Below, one piece after another: positions 35,194 to 47,690 of a stretch of 64,000 nt of DNA. Below the pieces are notes generated by a model that was not told where the DNA came from, searched no databases, and saw only the letters and a program-made list of their open reading frames with translations. The stretch covers positions 1,736,001 through 1,800,000 of the forward strand of contig JAXBDG010000006.1 of the NCBI GenBank assembly GCA_036320915.1, read 5' to 3'. This stretch comes from Linnemannia elongata. Its lineage: Eukaryota; Mortierellomycota; Mortierellomycetes; Mortierellales; Mortierellaceae. How positions within the stretch are numbered: position 1 is the first letter of the stretch; the number at the start of each line of letters is the position of its first letter. Both the position numbers and the translations under genes were made by a program.

Positions 35194-38100
35194 ATGCTGT
35201 CAATACCACCACCAGGTACACAACACATCTTCACAATGGCTGACTGACTGGGTCACACTGCAGCAACTTCAGCACCACCAGCACCAGCATTGGAGAAACA
35301 CCACTACCTACCTAACACTTCACTTTCCCTTTCTTTACTGTTCCTTGCTGTCCTCTTACTTTCGCAATTGTTAAAACAGGGTAAGTCTTCATGCCAATGT
35401 TTTCACAAGCCAACCTAGTGGTTCATTCCTCTCCTGGAAACATCAAGAAACCTGCAGTCCTCCGAGATCTTTAACTAAGTTGTCCTCGTTTTTTCTTGAC
35501 CATCAAACACATAGGTTATGGACAGGCGCCTCGGAACACGTTAAAGTATATGTCAGGGTGCGACCTCCAAACGAACGAGAACTGGCCTCAGACTCTTATT
35601 CTAGCAGTGGCCAAGGAGCCCATGGAAACGCCACTGTTTCAGTGCTCCAGCCCAAGTAAGAAGTCTGCTCACTCCACTCGTTCATCTCTTCATCACAATG
35701 GCTGCTCGCGTGCAGTGCAAATCATCCTTTTTAACCGGCTAGCATCTTTTGTTATTGGGAACAAATAGTCATGTTGTCATTGGCGCAGGGACGAAGAGCG
35801 ACACTTTTACGTATGATTGTGTAGGAGGCGAATCTACTTCTCAGGAGCAGGTCTTCCGGTACGAGTTATTAATTTTGTCCGCTGTGTAAAAGTGGATTCT
35901 CCTATGTTTTGGATTGTTGTGGAGTAATACGGGGATCGGCTTGGAATTGCTAACTCGCAAACGTGCTTGCTGCCTTCGCATTGAACAGTGATGTAGGAAA
36001 GACTATCGTAGAGCAATGCGTCAAGGGCTACAATGGAGTAAGGACACAGGATATCTCGTTCGTGGAAGTGATGGTTCACGCTAACTTCAGGAATCAGGAG
36101 CCATGTTGCTAACAACGCAGCGTGTATCTCAATTCAATACTAGACTATTTTCGCATATGGGCAGACTGGAAGCGGCAAAACATACACCATGCAAGGGCCA
36201 TCCAACATGACAAGTCTTGGAAAGCATGAGCTTCGAGGCATTATCCCCCGGTGCTTGGAATATCGTATGTATCCTTGTTCATTGTACGACGATTGTCGGA
36301 GCATACCTTGACAATGTGCTGAGCGAGCCGCATGATTACTTATCACATCGTTGTCTCGCTTCTTATAATAGTCTTCGATTTGATCGCCAAAGAGGAGCAA
36401 ATGGTCAGCTCGGTCAAGTATCTTTGCAAGGCCTCCTACATCGAAATGTAAGAGCGGTCACTCATGATATGGAGGTCCACTATGAGAAAAGTGGCACAAA
36501 CTGACCTATTGCCGCATTGTATCAAATTAGCTACAACGAGATGATATACGACCTGCTCGACAACTCGACAACTGCCCGAGCAACACGAGAGGATATCAAA
36601 CGTGGCGTATATGTTGATGGAGTAACTGAAGAGTCCATTCACAACCCGGAAGACGCATACAAAGTAAATACCGGAATTGGAGGCGCGCTTTCGCTGGAAG
36701 ACGAAAGGAGGTATCTAGTCCAGGAACTAATGTGCATTCATATATCGACTCCCCTATAGTTGTTTGAACAAGGCGCCGCTAACCGACACATCAGTGCTAC
36801 CGCCATGAACCGCGAATCCAGTCGCTCGCATACAGTCCTGACACTTACTATACAATCCATGGCACTCGTCGACGGAATCAACCACATTCGAGAATCGCGA
36901 TTCAATCTTGTAGATTTGGCGGGATCGGAGAGACAGAAACAGGCCAACACTGAGGGCCTTCGGCTGAAGGAGGCTGGAAACATCAATAAGAGTCTGCTCT
37001 GCCTCGGCTCGGTCATTAATGCGCTCGGCGAGATTGCTGGAGGTCACTCCCGTCATGTGGTATGTTACCTCGACAGAGTTATAGCATGTCGATTTATATC
37101 AAAGTTGAACAAGGAAGATAGTCAAAAACTGACTTCGCTTCTTTTTTTGCTCAGCATTACCGTGATAGCCGATTGACGTTTTTGCTGAAGGATTCGCTTG
37201 GAGGAAACTCGAACACCTTCATCGTCGCCAACGTCTCGCCTTCAGCACTCTGCTACCAGGAGAGTTTGAGCACACTACGTTTTGCTCAGCGTGCAAAGAT
37301 GATTAGGAACAAGGTATGGATACGCTAAAACGTCGGCGTACGATGATGTTAAAAACCGAGCATTTCTCTAATACCTCCTTCTGATTGAATCTACTAGGCC
37401 GTTGTGAACGAGGATATCCAGGGGAACGTGAATGAACTGAGAGCAGAGATTCAAAGACTGAAGGCTGAACTGGGATTGAAACAAGCCGCGGGCGGCAACA
37501 GTAAGTCATGCTCTAATCGTTTTAGCGTTGTGTATTTTGTAGCCACATGAAAAAAGATGTTTTTTATTCTGACAGTATTGTTACCCTCCAGATTTAGATA
37601 CTAGTATGGCCAACAAGCTCCTTGTGGAGACGCTCGCAAAACTTCGAGCTGAGCAAGAGGAGCATTTGGCGATGGCGCAGAAGGGCTTCATGCTGGACGA
37701 TGCCTGTAAGGCCAGAGAAAAGCAGATTCAATCCGCTCAATTGATCATCAAGTTCAAAGAGAGTGCCTTGGTCTCGTATCGCAAGGGCGTGACAAGTGCG
37801 GCCATGGAAGCGGAGAAGGGTGCGCTTCAGGAAGAAGTGGCTCAACTACGAAAGCAATTAGACTTTCACCCAGGTATGCTTTAAACTACCTTAAATGGAT
37901 TCTATATCAAGTGGTTGCTGTTTGAAATATGAATTATCTGACACGTTTCTTACTCTTATGTTTGTAGAGGTGCTGAAGGTCAAGGCTGAAAACCTGAGTC
38001 TTCGAGGTAAATATTCACGTTCATAACACACGTTACTGTTTTTCCAGCGCGACTTATAAGACAGATAAGCTAACCCATTATACCTTCCACAGAGATGCTG

Positions 38101-41100
38101 GCCAAGCTCGAGAGATATCAATCTGGTCTGGAAGATTTCGAGGAGAAGCAAAAGAAGGACAAAGAATATCTCTACAACCTGTCTGGCAAGATCCTAGAGC
38201 TGGAGCACGAGAACGAAACCCTTCGAACCAAGCTTGGAAGCGCCACTCCTAAGACTGAGAACGAGGATGTTGACTTTGTCAGGATCGAGGGCATCGACGA
38301 TCTCATGCAGGAATCACCGCCCAAGGTCCGTGACGCCGATAGACGATTCTCCAGCGATATGAAATCCTTGCTCCAGAGGGTAAACAAGAACAGGAAGGCC
38401 GAGTACCGTCGACTCTCTGGCAATCTTGGCAAGCCAAACCCTACGTTGTTGGATGGCGACGATCGCAGCGTCATCGGCTCGCCTTTATCTGGAAACAGCA
38501 CCCCTATGAGCAAGCCCTCTGGCACCTCGGCTTTGGGCCTTAATCTTTCGGACAGTCTCTCAGCCCATTCAGCTATGCACAGCGACGACTCTGTGGAGAT
38601 GACATTGTTGAAACGGGACGTTGACCGCCTCAAGGATGAGAACTCTGTGCTGGTCGATGAAAAGGGAGTTCTTGAGAAGGATTACTCTGACGCACAGTTC
38701 CAGCTGATCACTATGGAAAAGTGTCTGGAGCAGGCCACAAACCAAGCGGAGCAATTGGGTCGCGATCTACAGAGCAGCCGACATACTCTAGCGTCAATGG
38801 AGCAGGAAGCAACCGCCAAGGTGGCCAGCCTTAACAAGGAGATGAAGGAACAGGTCGACTTGATGGAGAAGATGCGAGTTGCCTCGATCCTAGTGGAGGA
38901 GGAGCGTGATCGACTCCAGGAGACCCTTCGCGATGTCGAACAGCAGCACAAGGCAGTCACCAAGGAGTTGGACGACACTCGACAGCGTCTACTGGAGAAC
39001 CAAAAGGAGTACGATCATCAAGTCGAGTACAACATGAAGAGGATCAACGAGTTCCAGGAGAAGGAGTCAAAGTGGGACGAGACCAAGGCCGAACTGTCGA
39101 AGGCTAAGGACGACATCGAGAAGCTGCTTGAACAGGAGAAGGTTGAGGCTGCTAACACGAGGTCACAGTTGGAGAAGGAGCATCAAACCCTGCTGGAGAA
39201 CCATGAGGCGCTGGGTGCCAGCAAGTCGAAGCTGGAGGACATGTTGACCGTCTTGGAGCAGGAACTCGCGAACCTTCGTGCCGCCAGCTCTGGCGTTTCC
39301 AAGGAACACGAAAAGAAGGAGCAACAACAGCTGCTGCTGCATGCAGCCGCCCTGAGGGTATGTGATAGTCCCTTAGTGCTCACTGAACTGTTGCTTAAAT
39401 TTGAGACTTTTTATGGTGCCTAACGATATTTCTTCATTGTAGGCTGAAAAGGAGTCGAAGGCTGCTCTGGAGGCTGAACTCAAATCCGCAAAAGACAAGT
39501 TCACAACCCTGGAGGCAGAGCTCCAAGCTGCCAAGGAGGCGATAGATTCTTCGATGCAGGAGGCGAACAAGACCCTACAGGAGCGCGAGCAGCAACTGGA
39601 GGAGCAAATCAAGGCATTGAAATTGATGCATACTCAAGACCTTGAGGAGCACCGTGCGCAGTCGCAAACGGAGAATCAGACCCTCATCGAGGCTCACCAG
39701 AAGAAAATGGAGGAGCTCACGGCCGATGCCCAGAAGCAAGGTCAGCAGCTGCGCGAACTTCAAGACTTACTTGCCGAGGCTGTCAAGGCCGGCGAGGAGG
39801 CGTTGGAGGCCAAGCGGAATGTCATTGAGGAGATGAAGAGCACTAAGGAACTCTACGCCACTCTGTGCCAGGAATCGGACGAGCTGAAGCAGGAGAAGGA
39901 TCGCCTAGCAGTTGAGGTTGAGTCATTGTCGTCCAAATGTTCGGAGATGGAAGCCACTCTGGAGGAGCAGAAGCAAGCATTGAGCAAGATGTCGCAGGAG
40001 TTCGATCTGGAAAAGAGCCGCCTTACATCCCAAGTCGAATCGTTGTCATCCGATGGCGAGTCGATGTCCGCCAAGAACCTTGCTTTGGAGGCCGCTTTGG
40101 AGGAGCAGAAGCAGGCTCTGAATAAGATCTCGGTGGAACTCCAACAGGAAAAGAGTCGCCTTACGTCTCAGATCGAGACAATCTCGTCAAAAAAGCTCGC
40201 ACTGGAAACCACTCTTGAAGAGCAGAAGCAAAAACTGAGCAAGGTATCCCAGGAGTTGAAGCAGGAGTTGTGGGAGAAGGAGCGTCTGGAGAACACACGG
40301 AACGAGCTTCGGGAGAAGGTTTCGGAGATGGCCCGTAAGGTCGGAGAGGCAGAACAGAAGCTCGACCAGGCGCGGGACAGTAACAGAACTTTGGAGATGG
40401 AATATAGGACGGTTCAGGACGAGTTGGAATATCAACTGAGCAAGGCCAGGAACGATCTTGCCGTCAAGACCAACGAAAACATGCTGAATGAGGAGTACAA
40501 GCGTAAGTTCCGGGAGCTGCGCGCTCAGTTTGCGGACCTGGGACCAGCCATTACGGAGCGCCAGCAGCAGGGCTTCCACGAGCGTGAGCTGAAGCGTACT
40601 ATGGAGCTGGAGAAGGCTCGTGAGGAACTTGTCCGGGCTCAGACGCGTACCGTGCAGCTGGAGGCGAACGTGGCCTTGGCGCAGGAGATGAACGAGCAGC
40701 TGTTGAATGAGTCCAAAGCGAGTACCTTGAAGATTGCCGAGGAGATGGAGAAGCGGCTGCAGGATGTCGAAGTTCAGCGACAAACTGCCGAGCGGGAAGT
40801 TGAACAAGCGCTCGAAACAGTCCAGCAGAAGACGGCACAACTACAGCAATTGGAAGAGCAAGCACTTCACAACAAGGAACGAATGGGTGCCTTGGAGGAG
40901 GAGTTGAACGAGGAGCGTGTCAAGGTTGAGCGTCTGGAAGCGAATTTGCTGGAGGGTAAGGTGTTGTTGGAGGAACAGGAGGCTAACGAGAAAGAGTTGC
41001 TTATTCAAGAGACCAAGCGCAAGCTGAAGGAAGAGCAGTTGTTGGCCCAACGACAGCTGTTGATGAAGATGAAGGAGGAACAGCAGACTCTGGTTCAGCA

Positions 41101-42430
41101 GCAGGTCGAGAGGCGCGACAAGACACGGGCTTTGTTTGAGGGTCTAGCGACAGAGAATGGCAAGCTGATGGAACAGGTCCGAGATTTAGGCTTGGTCAAC
41201 GAGAACATCATGAAGCACCAGAACCCCAAGCAGAAGCTTCAGTATCATGTCAAAATCAAGCAGGAGAACAACGAGCTCCGGATCGAGAACCAGCGGCTGA
41301 TGTTCAGGGCGATCGAGTTGGAGGAGAAGCTGGGCAACAAGGAGAATGTTGAGTCCCTCCGGAAACAAGTCTGGGAGATGCACGGCGAGAGCCCTTACCA
41401 GAGCTCGATGGACCTGGGACTGGGCAGCAGCGCCGAGGCGACTAGCACCAGAATGGAGATGGTGAAGGACCTGAACGACGAGATGCCTATCGTCCGCTCG
41501 GACTCTGGATCGCCAACGCCCTCCTCAGAGACATCCGCGTCGTCAATTTCTGGACCCTCAGCACCCAGGAAGGTTGCTGAGGAAGTATCTTCACACCCAG
41601 TGGCGGCACGCAGAGACCATACCCCAGCTGCAGCAGTGAGCCAGAAGAGGAAAGCGGCCCCTAACGAGCCTCCATCCGTTGTGTCTCAGCCATTTAGTCG
41701 GAAACGACAGGCTGGATCAGTACCACCTCAGTCGGTGTCTTCCTCTGAGACTCGTTCGAGAACTGGACCTTTCTCGACCGTCGCTGCAACATCCGTATCC
41801 AGCGCAGCTTCTGGAGATTCAATAGCCGAGGTACCGTTGGGTCCACGTGCGCGGGCAAAGGCCGCTGCCGACGCCGCATTGGCCGCCTCCAAGTTTACCC
41901 GAGCACAGTCGGCCAAACCAGCTTCTCGCCCTACTAGCAACCCTTCACACCCTATTACCAGGGTATCCAGGACGCCAAACCAACGCGCGCCATCAGCACC
42001 GCCATCATCCTCGAGAGCTGTTGGGCGTGATGATCACCTGCGGGGTCCACGGTCAGGAGGTGCGGTCACCAAACCTCGCATGGGTACACCAGGTCTCTTG
42101 TCGGCAGCCAAGGGGCCGAACAACGCTGCGATCCGGCGCGGCATGTCAGTTGATCCTCCACCCATTGGTAGCGCGAGTGCTCAGCGAGCTCTCCTTCGCG
42201 AAGCGCGACTGGAAGCGGCCAAGGTCCCTACTATGGCAGCTACATCGAGGAAGGGACTGGCCGATCCGTCCGATAGCCAAGTCAACACGAGAGGTGCCAG
42301 TCAGGAACCCAGTCGCAGCAATTTACCCGCCTCATCAGCACCCTCTAAACATCGTCCAGAATCCTCTACAGCATCAAGCACGCATTCAACAGAGAACGTT
42401 CCTGTATCGACGACCGACTCCAGCGACTAA
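35194..42430 (+). CDS. Kinesin, kinesin-12 (KIF15)-like, with very long coiled coil
   Basis: Plus-end microtubule motor by family. The 14-exon model (35194-35215, 35526-35655, 35769-35858, 35989-36037, 36144-36264, 36372-36447, 36531-36663, 36760-37059, 37155-37313, 37398-37500, 37592-37873, 37968-38006, 38093-39357, 39443-42430) is in frame throughout: 1918 aa. The N-terminal motor has [15 protein letters not shown]-loop GQTGSGKT (103-110), switch I NRESSRSH (224-231) and switch II DLAGSE (259-264). The neck [12 protein letters not shown] and the [15 protein letters not shown] loop match kinesin-12. Residues about 370-1560 are coiled coil with internal repeats; the last 300 are Ser/Pro/Ala-rich and basic. 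The first exon is the least certain: an optional segment 35264-35380 is also flanked by splice sites. Confidence 0.9.
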
Positions 42431-42581
42431 TTATATATACACACGCTTTTTTACTTTGTTTTGATTTGTATTTCTACCTTTGCATAAACAACGGCCTTTA
42501 TTTTTTAATCCAAATGTTCATAACTGAGACCCCACTTCCTTGTCCTGTCGAGAAGAAGATGATGATGTTGTTGTTGTCTTT

Positions 42582-44022
42582 TTACTCGGTGTCCATGGCC
42601 TCTCCTTGGGGCAAGTCCTCTGCGCTTGAAGCAGGTGCGGCGCCAGCCTCTAATTGATCCAAGTAGGCCTTCAAGCGATCGCCCTCAATCAAGTGCCAGT
42701 CCTGTCCCTTTCCAACAACACCGATCGAGCAGTTGTTGATGTTGAGCTCCTTGTCCTGCTGAAGAGTCTCGCGCAAAGCATGAAGACCGTGCATAATCAA
42801 AGCATCAACATCAACTAAACATTTTTTCAAAAGGCAACGACAAGAGATGTTAGCTCTAGGAAGGGCGGTTGGCATGTACTAAAAAAATCCTCTCAAAGTA
42901 CAAAATAATACGTGGAAAACTTACTCTCGCCAAAGTCCTTTGCGAACTTCTCGAGGTATGTCTTTGCACTCTGGCTCTTGGCGCCAATGCTGATGGCAAA
43001 GTATTCCAGACAGTTGGCGTTGGGCAAGCACTCGTACAGGTGGGGTCCAGTGTCCTCGTCGTAGCTTCCGACCAACAATCCGACACCGTAAGGGCGACGT
43101 CCATAGTTCTGAGTGTTAATCTGTGCCTCTATTCAACATTGGAGATATTGCAATGAGGGACTTAATAACCTGTCCCGATCTAAGCGGTAAACAACAGGAA
43201 ACATGGGCAAGGCAAAAATATCCTCTTTGCGGCAATGTTTTGTGATACTTACTGTCGCCAATCAAAGAGACAAGTCTGCTTCCAGGCATGGGGCGATCGT
43301 ACATCATCTTGGACTTCATGCACTCGGTTCTCATGAAATTGCTATTGAAAAAACAACACACGTAAACGTGATATGTCAATGACAAGCGTAATATAGATCA
43401 TCCTGTAGAGTCAATCCAATCCTGTAAAACATGCGCGCTCTCAATGCGTACCTCAAAACACGCGCGTCTGAGACGAGACCGGCAATAGCAATACCCATAT
43501 GGCTGTCGATCCTGAATAACTTTTGCTGATGCGAAGCCAATTCTCCCGAGGAACGCTATTGTCGATATTGATTGCAATAACACGCGACATGGTTAGCTTA
43601 TTTTTCTGGTTCGCGTTTCTTCAAGTCGCCCATATCCGCTAGTCCCGCAGCGTTCTGTTTGTGCTACGACTCGATTGTAAAGAGATTCTTTGACAAAACG
43701 AACCTTCAGGGCCAGGAGGACTACGTGAGTGTTGGACCGGAGACCGACCGAGGCAGAACCTTGCTTGACGGCCTCGAGGGCGTATTCAATCTGGTGGAGG
43801 CGACCCTGTGGCGACCAGGTTGAGATATCGTTGTCGTATTGGTTGCGGAACTATTTGTTGATATTTCAACGAAGATATACCGTCAGTAACTTGTTGCAAA
43901 AAATGTAGCCCCAGACATTCTTTCTTTCCAGAGAAGCGCGTCGTTTCTTGACAGCTGGATGCAATGAGACGGTAATGCAATCATGGGTTTCCATGGAAAC
44001 GGTGATGTCGTTGACATACCAT
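42582..44022 (-). CDS. PRE5: 20S proteasome alpha subunit (PSMA1/Pre5 type)
   Basis: Structural subunit of the outer alpha ring of the proteasome. Exons 44022-44020, 43850-43704, 43555-43452, 43341-43253, 43128-42925 and 42814-42582 give 259 aa. Exon 1 contributes only the ATG, followed at once by donor GTATGT; exon 2 starts [17 protein letters not shown], then [15 protein letters not shown], the alpha-subunit signature. Further motifs are [40 protein letters not shown] and [14 protein letters not shown], as in PSMA1. The C-terminal tail is acidic ([12 protein letters not shown]), also typical. It lies head-to-head with the DGCR6-like gene across 467 bp. Confidence 0.95.
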
Positions 44023-44489
44023 GGTGGTATTGTTGTCGGTGTTATGAGTATTGGGCTGGTTGGCTTGCTGGCTTGTTGTGAGTTGGTTGTCGAGTTGGTT
44101 TAAAGCAGCGGGAAAAGAAGTAAAAGAAGAAAAGAAAGGTGTGTGAAGGACAGATGCGAACGTAACCCAGGTCCACGCTTCTTTTTCACTTTCAACCTCG
44201 AACCAGGGACAGGAGAAGCGACGACGACTGCACAAATGACATACGAAAAAGTGGACGCGCGTTGCTGGAGGTGAGAGAAGGGGTGTCGCAGTCACTCTTG
44301 GATGAAAATTAGGCTTTGTGAATGCGATCCTTCTTGATTCTTTTGCGTCATTCTACCGTCCGTTTTGGTGGCGTCAGTGTAATTCAAAGGCAGGAAAGGG
44401 GAAGTGATCAATGGGCAAACATGGAACTCTAGGAACCAGGACAGAGGCAGCATCACCATCACTACCGCCACTTACAGAAGCAGAAAAAC
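44023..44489. promoter_or_regulatory. Bidirectional promoter (proteasome alpha / DGCR6-like)
   Basis: 467 bp between two divergent ATGs. No TATA box is obvious on either side, consistent with a housekeeping promoter. No element of the Rpn4 type was identified by eye. Confidence 0.5.
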
Positions 44490-46010
44490 ATGAGTGGGAG
44501 AAGCACAAAAGGAAGCTCTCAGCAAACAGGGTCCTTGAACCCAGCCTCCACTCCCTCGTCCTCCTCATCCTCCCTCATGGCAAAGTTTTACCAACCCATG
44601 AACGCGCCCTTTGTCCCAGCGACTCCTACCCCTCCACCACCACCGCCGCAACACCAACAAATACCAATACCAATGGTGACCCCATCAAGTAATCAAGGAT
44701 TTGCGCCAACTCAATCCCAAGGAATCGGTGCCAGTGCCGCACAGCTGCTCGCCAACTTGGCCACAACGCCAGGGTACATATCTGATGAAGCCATTCTGGA
44801 GTATTCACGACAACAGCAGCAGCAAAAGCTGCAACAGCAACATCAGCAGCAGTCGTTTCATCAGCAGCGGCAACAACAACATACAAGACAATGGCAGCAA
44901 CCGTTTTCTCAGTCAGAACTATCATCAGACCAAGCACAACCCCAACCATATGTTGCACCAACTCAATACCAGCCGCCGTATCCTCAAGACTTTTCACATG
45001 CACAGCCAGGCATCCAGCAACCTCACGACTACATTGTACCAAGCGATCCTAATGCGGCCATTGGTGCGCTCTTGAAGGAATTGCAACAGACAGGAGGTGC
45101 GCCCACTTCCTCTACGTCAACATCCTCCGCGTATCCTTCGTACGCCTCAATACCTACACCAAAACCACAACAGGCTGTCCTACAGCCCGGTGTCCAACCA
45201 CCATCACAACCATCACAAGCAGAATTCGGATACCAACCTCCCTTTGCTTCTTCCTCTGTCCAACAACCCCCTCAGGAGGAGAAAGCCGACGACTTCAGCA
45301 GTGGGAAAATCACGCCGCAATTGCTCAAGAAGCTCGCTGCTCTGGCTGAGTTGGATGGTCAAAACGGGTCGTCTCTTCTGAATGAGATCAAACGATTGCG
45401 TTCCAGACAGGTATGAGAACTCCTCACTGTAATGTTTGCAGACATGCGAACGGATTGATTACCGTTTTGATGCTCAGGACTTACAGGTAGAGGTGATTTT
45501 GACTTGCAACAATAGACCGAGACTGAACGGACGCTTTTTGAAGAGCGGGAGGAACTCTTGAACAAGCACAAACGTGACCTTGTCAAACTCCAAGCAAGGT
45601 ATGTCTCCGTATTGTCAAAACAATATGGTCTTCGTTTTCGTGTGGTCTAGTCAATTGACAAAGACCCATTTAATGTACCCTTTAACATGTACTCTTCTCA
45701 TACCCTTCCTCCTACTCCTTCTTCCTTGCCACTGCTTTACTCTGTTTTCTGCTCCATTACCTTGCTACCCTCGAACAAAAGCGAGATCATGGGCGTGAAT
45801 GTTGAGAGCGAGATACAGCGAACAAAGTCTGCGCATCATGAAGCACTCAAGAGGTTTGATCAAAAGGTCGTCCGGGCGATGGATAAAGAGATCACCCTAG
45901 TGCAAGAATCCTTGGAACAGGCTGGTGTGCCCCTGATGTCCTCCACACAAGACCCAGGCAAGATTACGACGCAGATTAGAGTCCTTCGGTTGTTGGAGGA
46001 TATGCTTTAG
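44490..46010 (+). CDS. DGCR6-like protein with Gln/Pro-rich N-terminal extension
   Basis: Exons 44490-45410, 45516-45598 and 45782-46010 give 410 aa. The first 250 residues are low complexity: a polyproline run (PTPPPPPPQHQQ), then Gln-rich repeats. The C-terminal 150 residues are helical. ITPQLLKKLAALAELDG, REELLNKHKRDLVKLQ, FDQKVVRAMDKEITLVQESLEQAGV and RVLRLLEDML align by eye with human DGCR6, where the corresponding segment has DQK followed by a helix, an LEKAGV turn and a terminal Leu-rich helix. The function of DGCR6 proteins is poorly known. The long Gln-rich extension is not part of the animal protein. An upstream ATG at 44411 is in another frame. Confidence 0.65.
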
Positions 46011-46387
46011 ACTTGACAAAATAAAATCCTTGGAAAATGATCGGTGCTTTGTTAACTTTTATGGCATGAGAAATCTATCGACTGCGCTGCTCACTTTGTC
46101 GCCATTTGTCGACAGTTGTTTGCTTATTTCTTCTATCGCGCACGGTCTGGACCCCAACCATTCAAGCTATCCATCCGGACTACGTAATGTCCTTCCAGAA
46201 GCAACCTCGAGACGCCGCTCGTCTTGGTGGCACTGACCGTCCAATATCCACCCCACGCCTACCCTAATTCACTACAAAAAGACGAGCCGCCGCGCTTTCT
46301 CAACTACTTTTTCTCCTCTCCTCGACCCTTCACTACACTCAATATCCCTACACACTACTGTTTTCATCCTCCTCATTCTCATCCATC
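46011..46387. other. Intergenic / GST promoter
   Basis: 376 bp; pyrimidine-rich just before the GST ATG (CTCCTCATTCTCATCCATC), as in many expressed fungal genes. No other feature. Confidence 0.5.
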
Positions 46388-47527
46388 ATGGTTCACTCAA
46401 CACCCAACGCAGCTCAGATCAACAGAACGACGCCTTCCTCCGAACTGGCCCAGGTGATGGCTCACCCAGAGTCCTTCCGCCTCCTCTACTTCCCTCTTGA
46501 GGCTCAGGGCCAGACCAGTCGTGATTTGCTCACTTACGGAGGTGCCAACTGGGAAGGAATCACCCCTCAGGTATTCAATTTTAGCTTTTATGTTATTTGA
46601 CGTTTTCTAAACCACGTTCTCGGTTGGGGGAATGTGAGGACTGTTGAAAGTAAACAGCTCATTTTACTGTCTTGTTTTTGATGATGATAGAACTGGTTGG
46701 AGGAGAAGGACAAGACGCCATTTGGATGCCTCCCTGTCTTGTATATCAACAAGGGTGACAAGGTAACACTGCACACATAATCAATCTTACATTCACGCAT
46801 CGATGGAATTCCCACGACATCTGTTTCACGTTTTGCCACAACTGCCCCCTCCTTTTTCTCACCAATGTCTCTCACTTCATTCTCCTCCCCTCCTATTATA
46901 CAGCAAGTAGTGATCTCAGAGACACACGCGGTCGAGAACTACCTGGCCAAGCACTTTGGCCTTATGGGCAATAACGAATACGAAGAGACCTTGATCCGCG
47001 CTTTCCACTGCTCATCCGCCTCACTTTTTGCCAGCTTTCAAGCCACCGTCGTCTGGAACTTGCCCGAGGTCCGCGAGAAGACTTTGGAGGGCTTCAAGGC
47101 CAGACAGTTGGCCCATTGGATCAAGACTCATGAACGCCACCTCATGGAGAACGGCAATAACGGTCACTACATTGGCAACAAGGTACCCTTTCCTGCACTC
47201 TTTTTACCGTTTTTGAATGATTTTGCTAGTCAGCGTTTTAACCTGTTTTTAACCTTGGCTTTTATCTTGAACTCATGTGGAACATAGATGTCGTTGGCTG
47301 ATATCCGCACCGCGAATCTGATCAAGCATTTCTCCTTCCAACCTTGGGGCGCTGAACTCATGGAGATTATCAGCCAAGCCCCTGCACTGATCAAGCTGAG
47401 GGACACGGTTGAGAACGACCCCAAGATGCACCAGTGGAAGAACAGCGATGAGGCCAAGAAGCTCGCTGCCTCCACCAAGGCCTTCTTTGTGAACCCCTTT
47501 GCTGCCACTGGCAAGCCCACTGCGTAG
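46388..47527 (+). CDS. Glutathione S-transferase (sigma-like, cytosolic)
   Basis: Conjugates glutathione to electrophiles. Exons 46388-46570, 46691-46762, 46904-47182 and 47288-47527, all phase 0, give 257 aa. The N-terminal thioredoxin-fold domain carries FRLLYFPLEAQGQTSRDLL (the Tyr-Phe followed by a QGQTSR motif is the sigma/alpha/pi-type catalytic segment), then KTPFGCLPVLYI and SETHAVENYLAKHFGL, where the Glu/Ser-Thr pair binds the glutamyl part of glutathione. The C-terminal helical domain includes MSLADIRTANLI, the usual LTLADI-like motif at the start of helix 6. The ABCC pump downstream is a plausible exporter of its conjugates (inference). AATAAA at 47598-47603. Confidence 0.88.
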
Positions 47528-47690
47528 ACACCTTCTATTTTGTCATCTTTTGAGTCGGTTCGTTGAACATGAACATATACACCCCAAAAAGAAAAGTAAT
47601 AAACGCACACGTTCTTGTTTCATGCAATCATTTTTTTTTTACTCTGGGGATATTTGTATGTAACAGATGTAACGGAGGGATTAGAGGGGG

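Noticed and set aside
40187..40840. 217-codon minus-strand frame inside the kinesin rod
   Set aside because: Leu-rich antisense shadow of a Lys/Glu/Gln coiled coil.
43590..43660. Possible extra exon of the proteasome gene ([16 protein letters not shown])
   Set aside because: The known PSMA1 sequence continues directly from LLALK to [12 protein letters not shown], so this stretch is intronic despite an upstream CAG acceptor.
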